A stretch of 51,947 nt of DNA from JBJXHC01 sp964538485 (GTDB lineage Bacteria > Bacteroidota > Ignavibacteria > UBA10030 > UBA6906). Where the stretch lies: contig CAZIHJ010000009.1 in the NCBI GenBank assembly GCA_964538485.1, positions 1 through 51,947 on the forward strand. Direction: 5' to 3'. The first letter of the stretch is position 1; each line of letters starts with the position of its first letter. The notes under the pieces are model-generated. The model was not told where the DNA came from and searched no databases. It saw nothing but the letters and a program-made list of their open reading frames with translations. Made by a program: the position numbers and the translations under genes. Positions 34,648-42,295 of this stretch are shown here, piece after piece.

Positions 34648-35274
34648 GTGTCAATAACTTTCAAAGGGACTGGTCTCAAGAAAGTCTTCAATCGGCGAAC
34701 GGTGTTCGAGGATATTTCGTTTTCACTCAACCAATCCGAAACGTTGCTTGTGACCGGCAGGAATGGCTCGGGTAAATCAACCCTTGTAAAAATCCTGATC
34801 GATGTCCTGACCCCGAGCGCAGGAACAGTTAAACTGCTCTCAGAACAGAATGAGGTTATCGCTCGCCGTCAGCATCTCGTAGGGCACGTATCTCCATACC
34901 TTCAGTTATACGAGGAATTCTCAGCCGCCGAGAACCTGGCAATGGGTCTTTCGATCCGGGGCATACGCGGCAATCCTGCTTCGACCATAGATAGTCTGCT
35001 CACCCGCTTTGGGATCGTACAAAGAAAAAATGATCCGGTGCGGATGTACTCTTCAGGCATGAAGCAACGCGTAAAATATGCGTTTGCGTTAATCCACAAT
35101 CCGCCGATTTTGATTCTTGATGAACCAACATCGAATCTGGATGAGGAGGGAAGTCGTTGCGTCAGAGCGGTAATGCGGGAGCATCGGGAGACGGGTATCC
35201 TCATTGTGGCAACAAATGATCTTTCGGATGTTGAGCACTATGACCAGAGAATTGACCTTGATACAAGAATCTGA
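34648..35274 (+). CDS. ccmA: Heme exporter ATP-binding protein CcmA
   Basis: A 208-residue ABC ATPase with Walker A GRNGSGKS (37-44), signature YSSGMKQR and Walker B ILILDEPTSNLD. Its identity as CcmA follows from the succeeding ccmB, ccmC, ccmD, ccmE and ccmF genes. CcmAB powers release of heme-loaded CcmE during cytochrome c maturation. The GTG start has GAGGGAG five bases upstream, a strong site in spite of the tiny gap after the protease gene. The frame overlaps the start region of ccmB. Confidence 0.9.
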   Translation: MSITFKGTGLKKVFNRRTVFEDISFSLNQSETLLVTGRNGSGKSTLVKILIDVLTPSAGTVKLLSEQNEVIARRQHLVGHVSPYLQLYEEFSAAENLAMGLSIRGIRGNPASTIDSLLTRFGIVQRKNDPVRMYSSGMKQRVKYAFALIHNPPILILDEPTSNLDEEGSRCVRAVMREHRETGILIVATNDLSDVEHYDQRIDLDTRI

Positions 35275-35956
35275 CAATTCACTTATTGCAGTTTTGCGCT
35301 CGGCGCGTGCCGTCTTTCGTAAAGACTGGGCTTCGGAGTTGCGCACACGTTACGCCATTAATGCGCTATTGATGTTTGTTATTACAGCTATTTCCATCAT
35401 CCTCTTCTCGTTGGGTGACGAGGATGTGTCGCCGGATGCATTGTCCGGCATGCTTTGGGTCGTCATCTTCTTTAGCGCGATGTCGGGTCTGGCCCGGACC
35501 TTCGTTGCAGAAGAGGAACGGGGGACTGCTATGACACTTCAATTGCTTGCTTCCCCTGCGGCAGTGTACTGTGGCAAGCTCTTCTTCAACCTTGTGCTTG
35601 TCACGGGACTGAACGTGATGACCGTCGGGCTGTATATGTTGTTTGTGAACGGTTTTATCATCAAAACGTACTCTATTTTCGTAATAACTCTTCTTCTCGG
35701 AAGTATGGGCTTTGCCGCCGCCTCCACGATCATAGCGGCAATTATTGCCAAAGCAAGCACGAAAGGAACGCTTTATCCGGTTCTATCGTTTCCAATTCTA
35801 CTGCCTCTGCTACTTACCGTGATTAATGCGACCCGGCTGGCTGGAGAAGGGGCTTTTGTTGAAGAGGCGATGGGCGAATTTCAGCTCCTTGTTTCGTACA
35901 TTGTGGTCATAGTCATTGTTTCGTTTATGCTCTTCGACTTCATTTGGAAAGAGTGA
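35240..35956 (+). CDS. ccmB: Heme exporter membrane subunit CcmB
   Basis: About 238 residues with six predicted membrane helices. The family start ARAVFRKDWASELRTRYAIN and the internal FVAEEERGTAMTLQLLA match CcmB. It forms the ABC complex with CcmA and CcmC. The start is uncertain: ATG codons at 35216, 35228 and 35240 and several TTG codons lie in the overlap with ccmA. I chose 35240, which leaves a 35-base overlap, but none has a clear ribosome-binding site. Confidence 0.88.
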   Translation: MTRELTLIQESDNSLIAVLRSARAVFRKDWASELRTRYAINALLMFVITAISIILFSLGDEDVSPDALSGMLWVVIFFSAMSGLARTFVAEEERGTAMTLQLLASPAAVYCGKLFFNLVLVTGLNVMTVGLYMLFVNGFIIKTYSIFVITLLLGSMGFAAASTIIAAIIAKASTKGTLYPVLSFPILLPLLLTVINATRLAGEGAFVEEAMGEFQLLVSYIVVIVIVSFMLFDFIWKE

Positions 35957-36039
35957 CGGGAAGGAGCCAGGGGTGAAATTCATCCTCCGGTTTCGTACAT
36001 TGAGTAGGTGATGGATGTCTTCTGGTTCATGCATTCTGA

Positions 36040-36750
36040 ATGTATAGTGAGAAAAGAAGGATGAAGCTCCTGCTGGGTTTCTGGATGACCGCCATAGTTG
36101 TTTTGAGCCTCACGTTGCCGATGGTGCCGCAGCCAACTCAATGGTTTGAGTTGCCCATTATTCCGGGTCTTGAGGACAAAGCACGTATTATGTTCTTTCA
36201 TGTCCCCACAGCGTGGCTGAGTGCTCTGGCGTTTCTGACGAGTATGGTATATGGAATTCGTTACCTCCGGAAGAAACAGATGAATGATGACCTCAAATCT
36301 GCTTCGGCGGCCGGGATTGGGTTGATGTTCTGCCTTCTTGCGACAATTACAGGAGCGATTTGGGCAAAATTCAGTTGGGGAACATTCTGGAATTGGGATC
36401 CGCGGCAAACGTCAATTTTTGTACTTCTTCTGATCTATGGAGCATATTTTGCATTACGTTCTTCAATAGAAGGCGAGGAAAAGCGGGCAACACTCTCCGC
36501 AGCATACGCGGTTGTTGCAGCCGTGTCAATGCCGTTTTTTATGTTCATTATGCCTCGACTGCTTGCCGGATTGCATCCCGGGTCAGCCGATAGTTCCAAT
36601 GCCGGCCCTGTTGTGAGTGCGGGAGCAATGAATATCACCATGCGCGTCATGTTCTATGCATCGTTGATAGGATTCACAGGCCTTGCCGTTTGGATGTGGA
36701 CATTGCATGTGCGGATCCACCGACTACTGATTAATCCACCTACTGACTAA
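36040..36750 (+). CDS. ccmC: Cytochrome c biogenesis protein CcmC
   Basis: A 236-residue membrane protein of the CcmC/CcsA heme-handling family, with six helices. The periplasmic tryptophan-rich WWD motif (WGTFWNWDPRQTS) and the flanking histidines, including FFHVPTAW, coordinate heme for transfer to CcmE. An in-frame stop sits immediately before the ATG at 36040, so the start is there or at the ATG at 36061; neither has ideal spacing. It lies 83 bases after ccmB; that interval holds no other gene. Confidence 0.92.
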   Translation: MYSEKRRMKLLLGFWMTAIVVLSLTLPMVPQPTQWFELPIIPGLEDKARIMFFHVPTAWLSALAFLTSMVYGIRYLRKKQMNDDLKSASAAGIGLMFCLLATITGAIWAKFSWGTFWNWDPRQTSIFVLLLIYGAYFALRSSIEGEEKRATLSAAYAVVAAVSMPFFMFIMPRLLAGLHPGSADSSNAGPVVSAGAMNITMRVMFYASLIGFTGLAVWMWTLHVRIHRLLINPPTD

Positions 36751-36761
36751 GGAGAAAAACA

Positions 36762-36893
36762 GTGGCCTTTCTCGCCGAGAATGCCCAGTATATTGTATTA
36801 GTTGTAGCACTTGTTGTTTGGTTTGGTATTTATGCGTACCTGTTTCGTATTGATGCCAAAATCAAAGCCCTTGAAAATCAAACAAAGAAATAG
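36762..36893 (+). CDS. ccmD: CcmD-like small membrane protein
   Basis: A 43-residue open frame: GTG start, one membrane helix (YIVLVVALVVWFGIYAYLF) and a basic tail with IDAKIKALENQ. This is the size, topology and position (between ccmC and ccmE) of CcmD, which stabilises the CcmABC-CcmE complex. GGAG lies seven bases upstream of the GTG. It begins 11 bases after ccmC and ends eight bases before ccmE. CcmD proteins are poorly conserved, so the call relies on context plus topology. Confidence 0.82.
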   Translation: MAFLAENAQYIVLVVALVVWFGIYAYLFRIDAKIKALENQTKK

Positions 36894-36901
36894 GATCAGT
36901 C

Positions 36902-37297
36902 ATGAACATCAAAACAATCCTTGGCCTTGTTATAGTAGTCATCTTCATCATCTTTGGGTCGTACTCATTTTTGGAGAGTAATGTCGAGTACACTGACGTA
37001 ACAGGGGCGATGAAGTCTCACAAGAAAGTTCAGCTTAAAGGGGTCTGGAACAAAGAGAAAGAGTCCTTTTTCGACCCACAGGCCAGCCAGTTCACATTTT
37101 ACATTACAGACGAGCAGGGCAAAGACTGTAAAGTGATTCTTGACGGCGCTGCCCCCAACAACTTTGAACTCGCCACGAGTATTGTTGCAAAGGGCAGATA
37201 TCTTGAAGACAAAAAGCATTTCCACGCAACGGAAGTACTTACCAAGTGTCCGTCCAAGTATGAGGCGGATGGGACGCAGGTAAAGAAAAGTGTTTAG
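36902..37297 (+). CDS. ccmE: Heme chaperone CcmE, CxxxY variant
   Basis: A 131-residue membrane-anchored OB-fold heme chaperone: helix ILGLVIVVIFIIFGSYSF, then the periplasmic domain with FTFYITDEQG and VAKGRYLEDKKHFHATEVL. The heme-attachment motif reads C116-P-S-K-Y120, that is CxxxY instead of the HxxxY of E. coli. Such CxxxY CcmE proteins are known in archaea and some bacteria such as Desulfovibrio and bind heme through Cys. Everything else is normal, so the substitution looks genuine and not an error. It sits between ccmD and ccmF. Confidence 0.93.
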   Translation: MNIKTILGLVIVVIFIIFGSYSFLESNVEYTDVTGAMKSHKKVQLKGVWNKEKESFFDPQASQFTFYITDEQGKDCKVILDGAAPNNFELATSIVAKGRYLEDKKHFHATEVLTKCPSKYEADGTQVKKSV

Positions 37298-37323
37298 ATG
37301 AGGGACTGAAGGGGAAACACATC

Positions 37324-39612
37324 ATGATCGGTGGGATTCTTGTAAAACTGGCATTTGTCTGTTGCCTGGTTTCGGTGGTCGCGTACTTTCAGCACCACCG
37401 GAAAGGCGACGAATTCATGTTGAGAATCGGGCGACGGTTCTATCACGCTACGGTAGTGATGGTCATGCTCGTGTCGGCGATGTTGATTTATCTGATTCTC
37501 ACACATCAATTTCAGTACACGTATGTCTGGAACTATAGTTCCAGTGAGCTGTCCACTCCGCTGCTGATCTCGACGTTCTATGCGGGCCAGGAGGGGAGCT
37601 TTCTCCTCTGGACCCTCTACACAGTTCTCATTGGCGTTTTTCTCATGGAGTATTCCTCCCGCAAGGGTTACGAGCCGCAAGTAATGACGGTCTTTGGTCT
37701 CATTAGCCTATTCCTCCTCCTGATGCTGATCGTCAAGAATCCGTTTCTCTACGTGTGGGAGTCGTGGCCGAATCAGGTGGAGGCGGGATTTGTTCCGGCA
37801 AACGGTCGGGGCCTCAACCCGCTCCTGCAGAACTACTGGATGGTGATACACCCCCAGATCTTGTTTACCGGGTTCGCAGCAATGGGTGTTCCATATGCGT
37901 ACGCAGTTGCGGCAATGATGAAGCGTGACTATACAAATTGGATTCGGCCCGCAACACCTTGGATTGTGTTTGGATCGTTACAACTGGGCACGGGCATCAT
38001 GATGGGTGGGTTCTGGGCTTACGAAACGCTGGGATGGGGCGGCTACTGGGGCTGGGACCCGGTGGAGAATTCTTCTCTCGTTCCATGGCTGGTATCGGTC
38101 GCGGCCATTCATACAATTTTGTCCCAGCGTAAGAGCGGTGCTTTCGTTAAGATGAATCTTGCCTTGGCCATGCTGTGTTTCCTCCTGGTCTTGTACTCAA
38201 CATTTCTGACCCGTAGTGGCGTGTTGGGAGACACGTCAGTGCATTCTTTTGTCGATCCCGGAATGTGGGCGTACTGGCTACTTGTGGGGATGATGACCCT
38301 CTTTGCGTCCATCGGATTTGGCCTACTGATAAAACGCATGAACGAAATGCCAAAAGTCCCCGTGCAGCATTCGTACATGTCCCGGGAATTTGCGCTCTTC
38401 TTGGGGTCCGCGACGCTTGTGTTTGCGGCTGTGTTTGTTACTGTTGGCACCTCAGCGCCCATCATTACCCAGATTTTGCAAGGGAAGACAACCGCAGTCG
38501 ATATTTCGTACTATGTGACAACGACCTTACCCCTTGGAATTGCGATAGGTATCCTTTCCGGAGTCGGCCAGCTCTTGTGGTGGACCAGGTCCAGCAAGAG
38601 GGAGTTCTTGAAGACATTATCGCTCCCCGCAGGGCTGAGTCTCGTAATAACCATAGGATTATTTTTCTATGGGTTGAACGAGATCCTTGTTATGTTGTTT
38701 GTATATGCGGCAACTTTTTCCTTGGTCGCGAATCTCATCGTTGGGTGGAGGATTATTAAAGGCAATCCCAAGTATGCAGGTGGGGCGATTACTCATGTTG
38801 GCCTTGCGGTGATGTTTCTCGGCTTTGTTACATCTGCAAAGTACGACGACAAACAAACGCTTTCGTTAACACAAGGACAAACCGTCGATGCGCTTGGCTA
38901 TCGCTTGACGTATACGGGTTATCGACCCATAGATGGGGAAAAATATACGTTTGACGTCAGGGTGGAGAAAGATGGAAAACGCGAGGAGATCATCTCCCCG
39001 ATCATGTACTACAGTTCGTATACCGAGGGTTTAATGCGGAATCCGGACATTAGGAATTTTGTAAGCCACGATTTGTATGTGGCGCCTCTGTCATTGGAGC
39101 AGCCCGACGGAAAAACAAAGAAGAATGCCCGAAACCTCACCTTCAAAAAAGGAGAGACCAAAACCGTAGATGGCGCGGAAATCACGTTCGTTGATTTCGA
39201 TTTTCCCGTAATGGAAAAGGCGGCGATGCTTGAAGGAAGGGAAGTGAGGATCGGCGCGACGATGGAAATCAAAATGCCTGGGAGCACGACCGGCGAGATT
39301 ATCACGCTCGTCAAGAGAATAGACAAAGGAGAAAGCATTGACTCGCTCGTGAAGTTCAGAGATAAGTTCGAGATCACGATGGGATCAATGAGTCCTGATA
39401 GAGAGAACAAAGAGAACTCTTCGGTAGAAATCGCAATCACCGGGATTCAAGAAAGCAAGATAAACTCTGACACGCCTCAGAGCGATATCCTTGTTGTCGA
39501 AGCCAGCGTGAAGCCCTACATCAACCTCGTGTGGTCGGGTGTTTTGGTGATCTTGCTGGGCTTTATTATTACAATCGTCAGAAGAGCAAGCGAAGCAGCC
39601 AAGAGCCAATAA
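37324..39612 (+). CDS. ccmF: Cytochrome c heme lyase CcmF
   Basis: A 762-residue multi-helix membrane protein. The WWD motif GGYWGWDPVENSSLVPWL and the heme-ligand histidine regions (MVIHPQILFTGF, HTILSQRKSG) mark CcmF/CcsA. A large periplasmic domain (about 510-730, including DKQTLSLTQGQTVDALGYRL) precedes a final helix, longer than typical proteobacterial CcmF. It takes heme from CcmE and attaches it to apocytochrome. No ccmG or ccmH is found downstream; the locus ends here with a convergent gene pair. Confidence 0.95.
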   Translation: MIGGILVKLAFVCCLVSVVAYFQHHRKGDEFMLRIGRRFYHATVVMVMLVSAMLIYLILTHQFQYTYVWNYSSSELSTPLLISTFYAGQEGSFLLWTLYTVLIGVFLMEYSSRKGYEPQVMTVFGLISLFLLLMLIVKNPFLYVWESWPNQVEAGFVPANGRGLNPLLQNYWMVIHPQILFTGFAAMGVPYAYAVAAMMKRDYTNWIRPATPWIVFGSLQLGTGIMMGGFWAYETLGWGGYWGWDPVENSSLVPWLVSVAAIHTILSQRKSGAFVKMNLALAMLCFLLVLYSTFLTRSGVLGDTSVHSFVDPGMWAYWLLVGMMTLFASIGFGLLIKRMNEMPKVPVQHSYMSREFALFLGSATLVFAAVFVTVGTSAPIITQILQGKTTAVDISYYVTTTLPLGIAIGILSGVGQLLWWTRSSKREFLKTLSLPAGLSLVITIGLFFYGLNEILVMLFVYAATFSLVANLIVGWRIIKGNPKYAGGAITHVGLAVMFLGFVTSAKYDDKQTLSLTQGQTVDALGYRLTYTGYRPIDGEKYTFDVRVEKDGKREEIISPIMYYSSYTEGLMRNPDIRNFVSHDLYVAPLSLEQPDGKTKKNARNLTFKKGETKTVDGAEITFVDFDFPVMEKAAMLEGREVRIGATMEIKMPGSTTGEIITLVKRIDKGESIDSLVKFRDKFEITMGSMSPDRENKENSSVEIAITGIQESKINSDTPQSDILVVEASVKPYINLVWSGVLVILLGFIITIVRRASEAAKSQ

Positions 39613-39698
39613 TATCGAAGTTATAGTTCCGAGCTTGCCTGTTACTGTATTGCCAATTAACGACTAAACCTCGCCCGACTCAAGGTATTTCCGAGGAA

Positions 39699-40124
39699 TC
39701 AGGGACTTCTAACGCCAACCCCAAAGCCGAAAACCAGTTCACCCCCATACCAAGCTCCCACCCACAAGAACACGAGACCTGCGAGATTCAAGAGAAGAAA
39801 CCACTGAATTGGACTGGTCAGGATGTTCCCTCGTTTGGTCAATCTCCAATACGAGAGCAGAACGAATATCGATGTAGCCAGGAAAGCCATTTGTTCGTGA
39901 GATTCAAACTTGCTGATTGCTGCTTCGGGTACCACAACGGTTGTTTCCGCGTGCAAACCGGACGCTACTGCAACAAGAAGCCCAAGAGTTCCAATTGCCT
40001 GTACACGCCACGCAAAACTCTGCCACTGCGCGCTTCCGCGTATATATGCGTAAGTATCCGCAAGAAGAGCCATGGTCAGCAATGCGATGGGAAAATGAAC
40101 GAAGAGTGGATGTAGATTTGGCAC
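39699..40124 (-). CDS. DUF2231-family membrane protein
   Basis: A 141-residue protein with four predicted membrane helices and the family opening LHPLFVHFPIALLTMALLAD. A second conserved His lies in ESHEQMAF. Members of this family are of unknown function, some being associated with redox or heme proteins. It starts with GTG eight bases after the bshB1 stop and is probably co-transcribed with it from the promoter near 40890. It converges with ccmF. Confidence 0.8.
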   Translation of the reverse strand: MPNLHPLFVHFPIALLTMALLADTYAYIRGSAQWQSFAWRVQAIGTLGLLVAVASGLHAETTVVVPEAAISKFESHEQMAFLATSIFVLLSYWRLTKRGNILTSPIQWFLLLNLAGLVFLWVGAWYGGELVFGFGVGVRSP

Positions 40125-40132
40125 GGACGTAA

Positions 40133-40849
40133 TCAGAGAAGTGAAAAGAGATCGCTTACTTGCACAGGATCCACCGCCCCAAATCCCTCGCCGTACTTCT
40201 TACCAATCCGATCTCCGAAATACTCGCATCGTGTTCGGAGCATCTCAAGAAACGCCGGGTTACTCAGGAAAGTCTCTCGCTCTGCATTGCCGGGATTGTG
40301 AAATTGAGAACGAAAGGCCTTAATGGCCATGATCCGGTCTTCATATTCGTCACTGATGTCAACAATAAAGGATGGCGTGAATTCAAACGTCTGCATGAAT
40401 GTGAAATAGCGGGCAGGTCGAAACGGTTCCTGCTTCTTTCCTTCCAAGCGCGTTTCGATTTTCTCAAGCCCTGAATAGAACCACGCTTCCTTGCAGAGTC
40501 GATGTGTATGCTCATGGTCCGGATGCCTTTCAAATGCATGAGGGAATAACAGTATCTCGGGGCGGTGCTTACGAATCACCTCGATTACTTTGAGACGATT
40601 CTCCATATCGATTGCAATGCCGCCATCGGGAATACCGAGATTTACCCGCAGAACAGTTCCGAGAATTTTCGATGCCTCTGCAGCTTCGCGACGACGGATT
40701 TCCGGCGTGCCACGTGTCCCCAGTTCACCTTCTGTCAAGTCACAGAGCCCCACTGCACGTCCCTGTTTCACCAGTTTCCGGATAGTTCCGCCACAGGAGA
40801 GTTCTACATCATCCGGGTGGGCACCAAACGCGAGTACATCAAGCTTCAT
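40133..40849 (-). CDS. bshB1: Bacillithiol biosynthesis deacetylase BshB1
   Basis: A 238-residue PIG-L-family zinc deacetylase that removes acetyl from GlcNAc-malate in bacillithiol synthesis. Zinc/catalytic residues are visible in AHPDDVE (His11, Asp13/Asp14) and ERHPDHEHTH (His112). GELGTRGTPEIRRREA and NLGIPDGGI are typical of BshB1. I start at the ATG giving MKLDVLAFGAHPDD, which has AAGGGA upstream; an in-frame extension to 40888 would run through the promoter. Its presence predicts bacillithiol as the low-molecular-weight thiol, as in other FCB bacteria. Confidence 0.92.
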   Translation of the reverse strand: MKLDVLAFGAHPDDVELSCGGTIRKLVKQGRAVGLCDLTEGELGTRGTPEIRRREAAEASKILGTVLRVNLGIPDGGIAIDMENRLKVIEVIRKHRPEILLFPHAFERHPDHEHTHRLCKEAWFYSGLEKIETRLEGKKQEPFRPARYFTFMQTFEFTPSFIVDISDEYEDRIMAIKAFRSQFHNPGNAERETFLSNPAFLEMLRTRCEYFGDRIGKKYGEGFGAVDPVQVSDLFSLL

Positions 40850-40877
40850 GTCTATCCCTTTGACTACTTTATTCCAA

Positions 40878-40906
40878 AATATACTCATTCACTTCATTGA
40901 ACGCAA
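40878..40906 (-). promoter_or_regulatory. Promoter candidate for bshB1
   Basis: On the minus strand TTGCGT (40906-40901), 17-base spacer, TATATT (40883-40878). It lies about 29 bases upstream of the bshB1 ATG. Confidence 0.45.
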
Positions 40907-40958
40907 TGAATACGCACAGCATTGCATCGGAGAGTTGATTTCTCCATATTATCAAACA

Positions 40959-41058
40959 NNNNNNNNNNNNNNNNNNNNNNNNNNNNNNNNNNNNNNNNNN
41001 NNNNNNNNNNNNNNNNNNNNNNNNNNNNNNNNNNNNNNNNNNNNNNNNNNNNNNNNNN
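40959..41058. other. Assembly gap (100 N)
   Basis: Exactly 100 undetermined bases, the conventional filler for a gap of unknown size. It removes the 5' end of xseA. The adjacency of the bshB1 side and the xseA side is therefore a scaffolding statement, not something read from sequence. Confidence 0.99.
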
Positions 41059-42012
41059 GTGGTAACTGGACGTCTTACTGTCTATGAACTAAGAGGTACA
41101 TATCAACTTGATGTCACATCTCTTCGACCATTTGGAGTCGGTGAGCTCCAACTCGCCTTCGAGAAACTCAAACACCGACTGGCTGCGGAAGGGCTTTTTG
41201 ATGCCGAATCGAAGAAGCCACTTCCGGAGTTCCCCGAACGCATCGGGATTGTAACATCCCCCACCGGAGCAGCAATACAGGATATGCTGAAGGTCCTCCG
41301 TCGCCGGTTTCCTGCCGTCGAAGTTGTTGTTTGCCCTGTCAGGGTTCAGGGACCGGGCGCTGCGAAAGAGATTGCCGGAGCGATAGATGACCTGAACCGT
41401 TTTGGCGGTATGGATGTGATGATTGTTGGTCGGGGAGGCGGTTCGATGGAAGATCTGTGGGCTTTTAACGAAGAGGTGGTTGCCCGTGCAATTTTTCACT
41501 CACGAATTCCAGTAATCAGTGCAATCGGCCATGAGACAGATTTCACAATAGCAGATTTTGTCGCAGACCTTAGGGCACCGACTCCTTCAGCAGCAGCAGA
41601 AATGGCTGTGCGTGACAAAGCGACAGTTGTTGAAACTCTATCCAATTATTCCTATACTATGTATGAAATTGTGGTTCAAATGCTCGATTCCCACAAAACA
41701 CAGATTCGCAATCTTCTGAGAAGTTACTACTTTAACAGACCTGTCGATCTTCTGAATCAATATTCGCAACGCCTGGATGAACTGGAAAGGGGAATGAGAT
41801 CCTCGGTCTCTCACAAGGTCCAGATGGCAAGCGGGAAAGTCAACGAACTGCATCATCGTGTTATGGCTCTGAATCCTGACCTTGTTCTGCGGAGGGGATT
41901 TGCCATGGTTTCAAAAGGCGGAAAACTCGTTCAATCAAGTCATGTGTTACGGTCCAAAGACGAGGTGGAAGTCACATTCCATGATGGATCAGTCAGGTCA
42001 ACAGTTTCATAA
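41059..42012 (+). CDS. xseA: Exodeoxyribonuclease VII large subunit, 5' end lost in gap
   Basis: 317 residues remain of an enzyme usually about 400-450 long; the N-terminal OB-fold DNA-binding part is missing into the N run. The retained catalytic region is typical: RIGIVTSPTGAAIQDML, VQGPGAAKEI, VGRGGGSMEDLWAFN, SAIGHETDFTIADFVAD and the APTPSAAAE helix. The C-terminal RGFAMVSKGGKLV segment is also present. With XseB it degrades single-stranded DNA to oligonucleotides. The small subunit gene begins two bases after the stop. Confidence 0.95.
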   Translation: MVTGRLTVYELRGTYQLDVTSLRPFGVGELQLAFEKLKHRLAAEGLFDAESKKPLPEFPERIGIVTSPTGAAIQDMLKVLRRRFPAVEVVVCPVRVQGPGAAKEIAGAIDDLNRFGGMDVMIVGRGGGSMEDLWAFNEEVVARAIFHSRIPVISAIGHETDFTIADFVADLRAPTPSAAAEMAVRDKATVVETLSNYSYTMYEIVVQMLDSHKTQIRNLLRSYYFNRPVDLLNQYSQRLDELERGMRSSVSHKVQMASGKVNELHHRVMALNPDLVLRRGFAMVSKGGKLVQSSHVLRSKDEVEVTFHDGSVRSTVS

Positions 42013-42014
42013 AG

Positions 42015-42263
42015 ATGACTGCAGCAAAAAAAGATACCGGTAAACAGAGCTTTGAGCAATCTCTTCGCAGACTGGAGCATATCGTCGAGAAACTGGAACA
42101 AGGCGATGTTCCTCTTGAAGATTCGATCAAGATGTACGAAGAAGGCCTCACCCTTTCCAGAGTGTGCTTGGAGAAACTCAATCAGGCCGAACTGCAGGTA
42201 AAGCGACTCGGCAAAGACCTGAAGGGAAACTTTGAATTATTTAACATTGATCCGGAAGAATGA
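42015..42263 (+). CDS. xseB: Exodeoxyribonuclease VII small subunit
   Basis: An 82-residue helical protein with the family core FEQSLRRLEHIVEKLEQGDV and PLEDSIKMYEEGLTLSRVC. It binds several copies to XseA. The ATG lies two bases after the xseA stop, and the dxs gene follows 32 bases later, a commonly conserved order (xseB near dxs). Confidence 0.95.
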   Translation: MTAAKKDTGKQSFEQSLRRLEHIVEKLEQGDVPLEDSIKMYEEGLTLSRVCLEKLNQAELQVKRLGKDLKGNFELFNIDPEE

Positions 42264-42295
42264 TTTCCATCCGGCAAGTATTGTAGAGATCCGCA

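Noticed and set aside
40590..41087. Plus-strand frame running across the N gap
   Set aside because: It is antisense to bshB1 and continues only because the N bases contain no stop; artefact.
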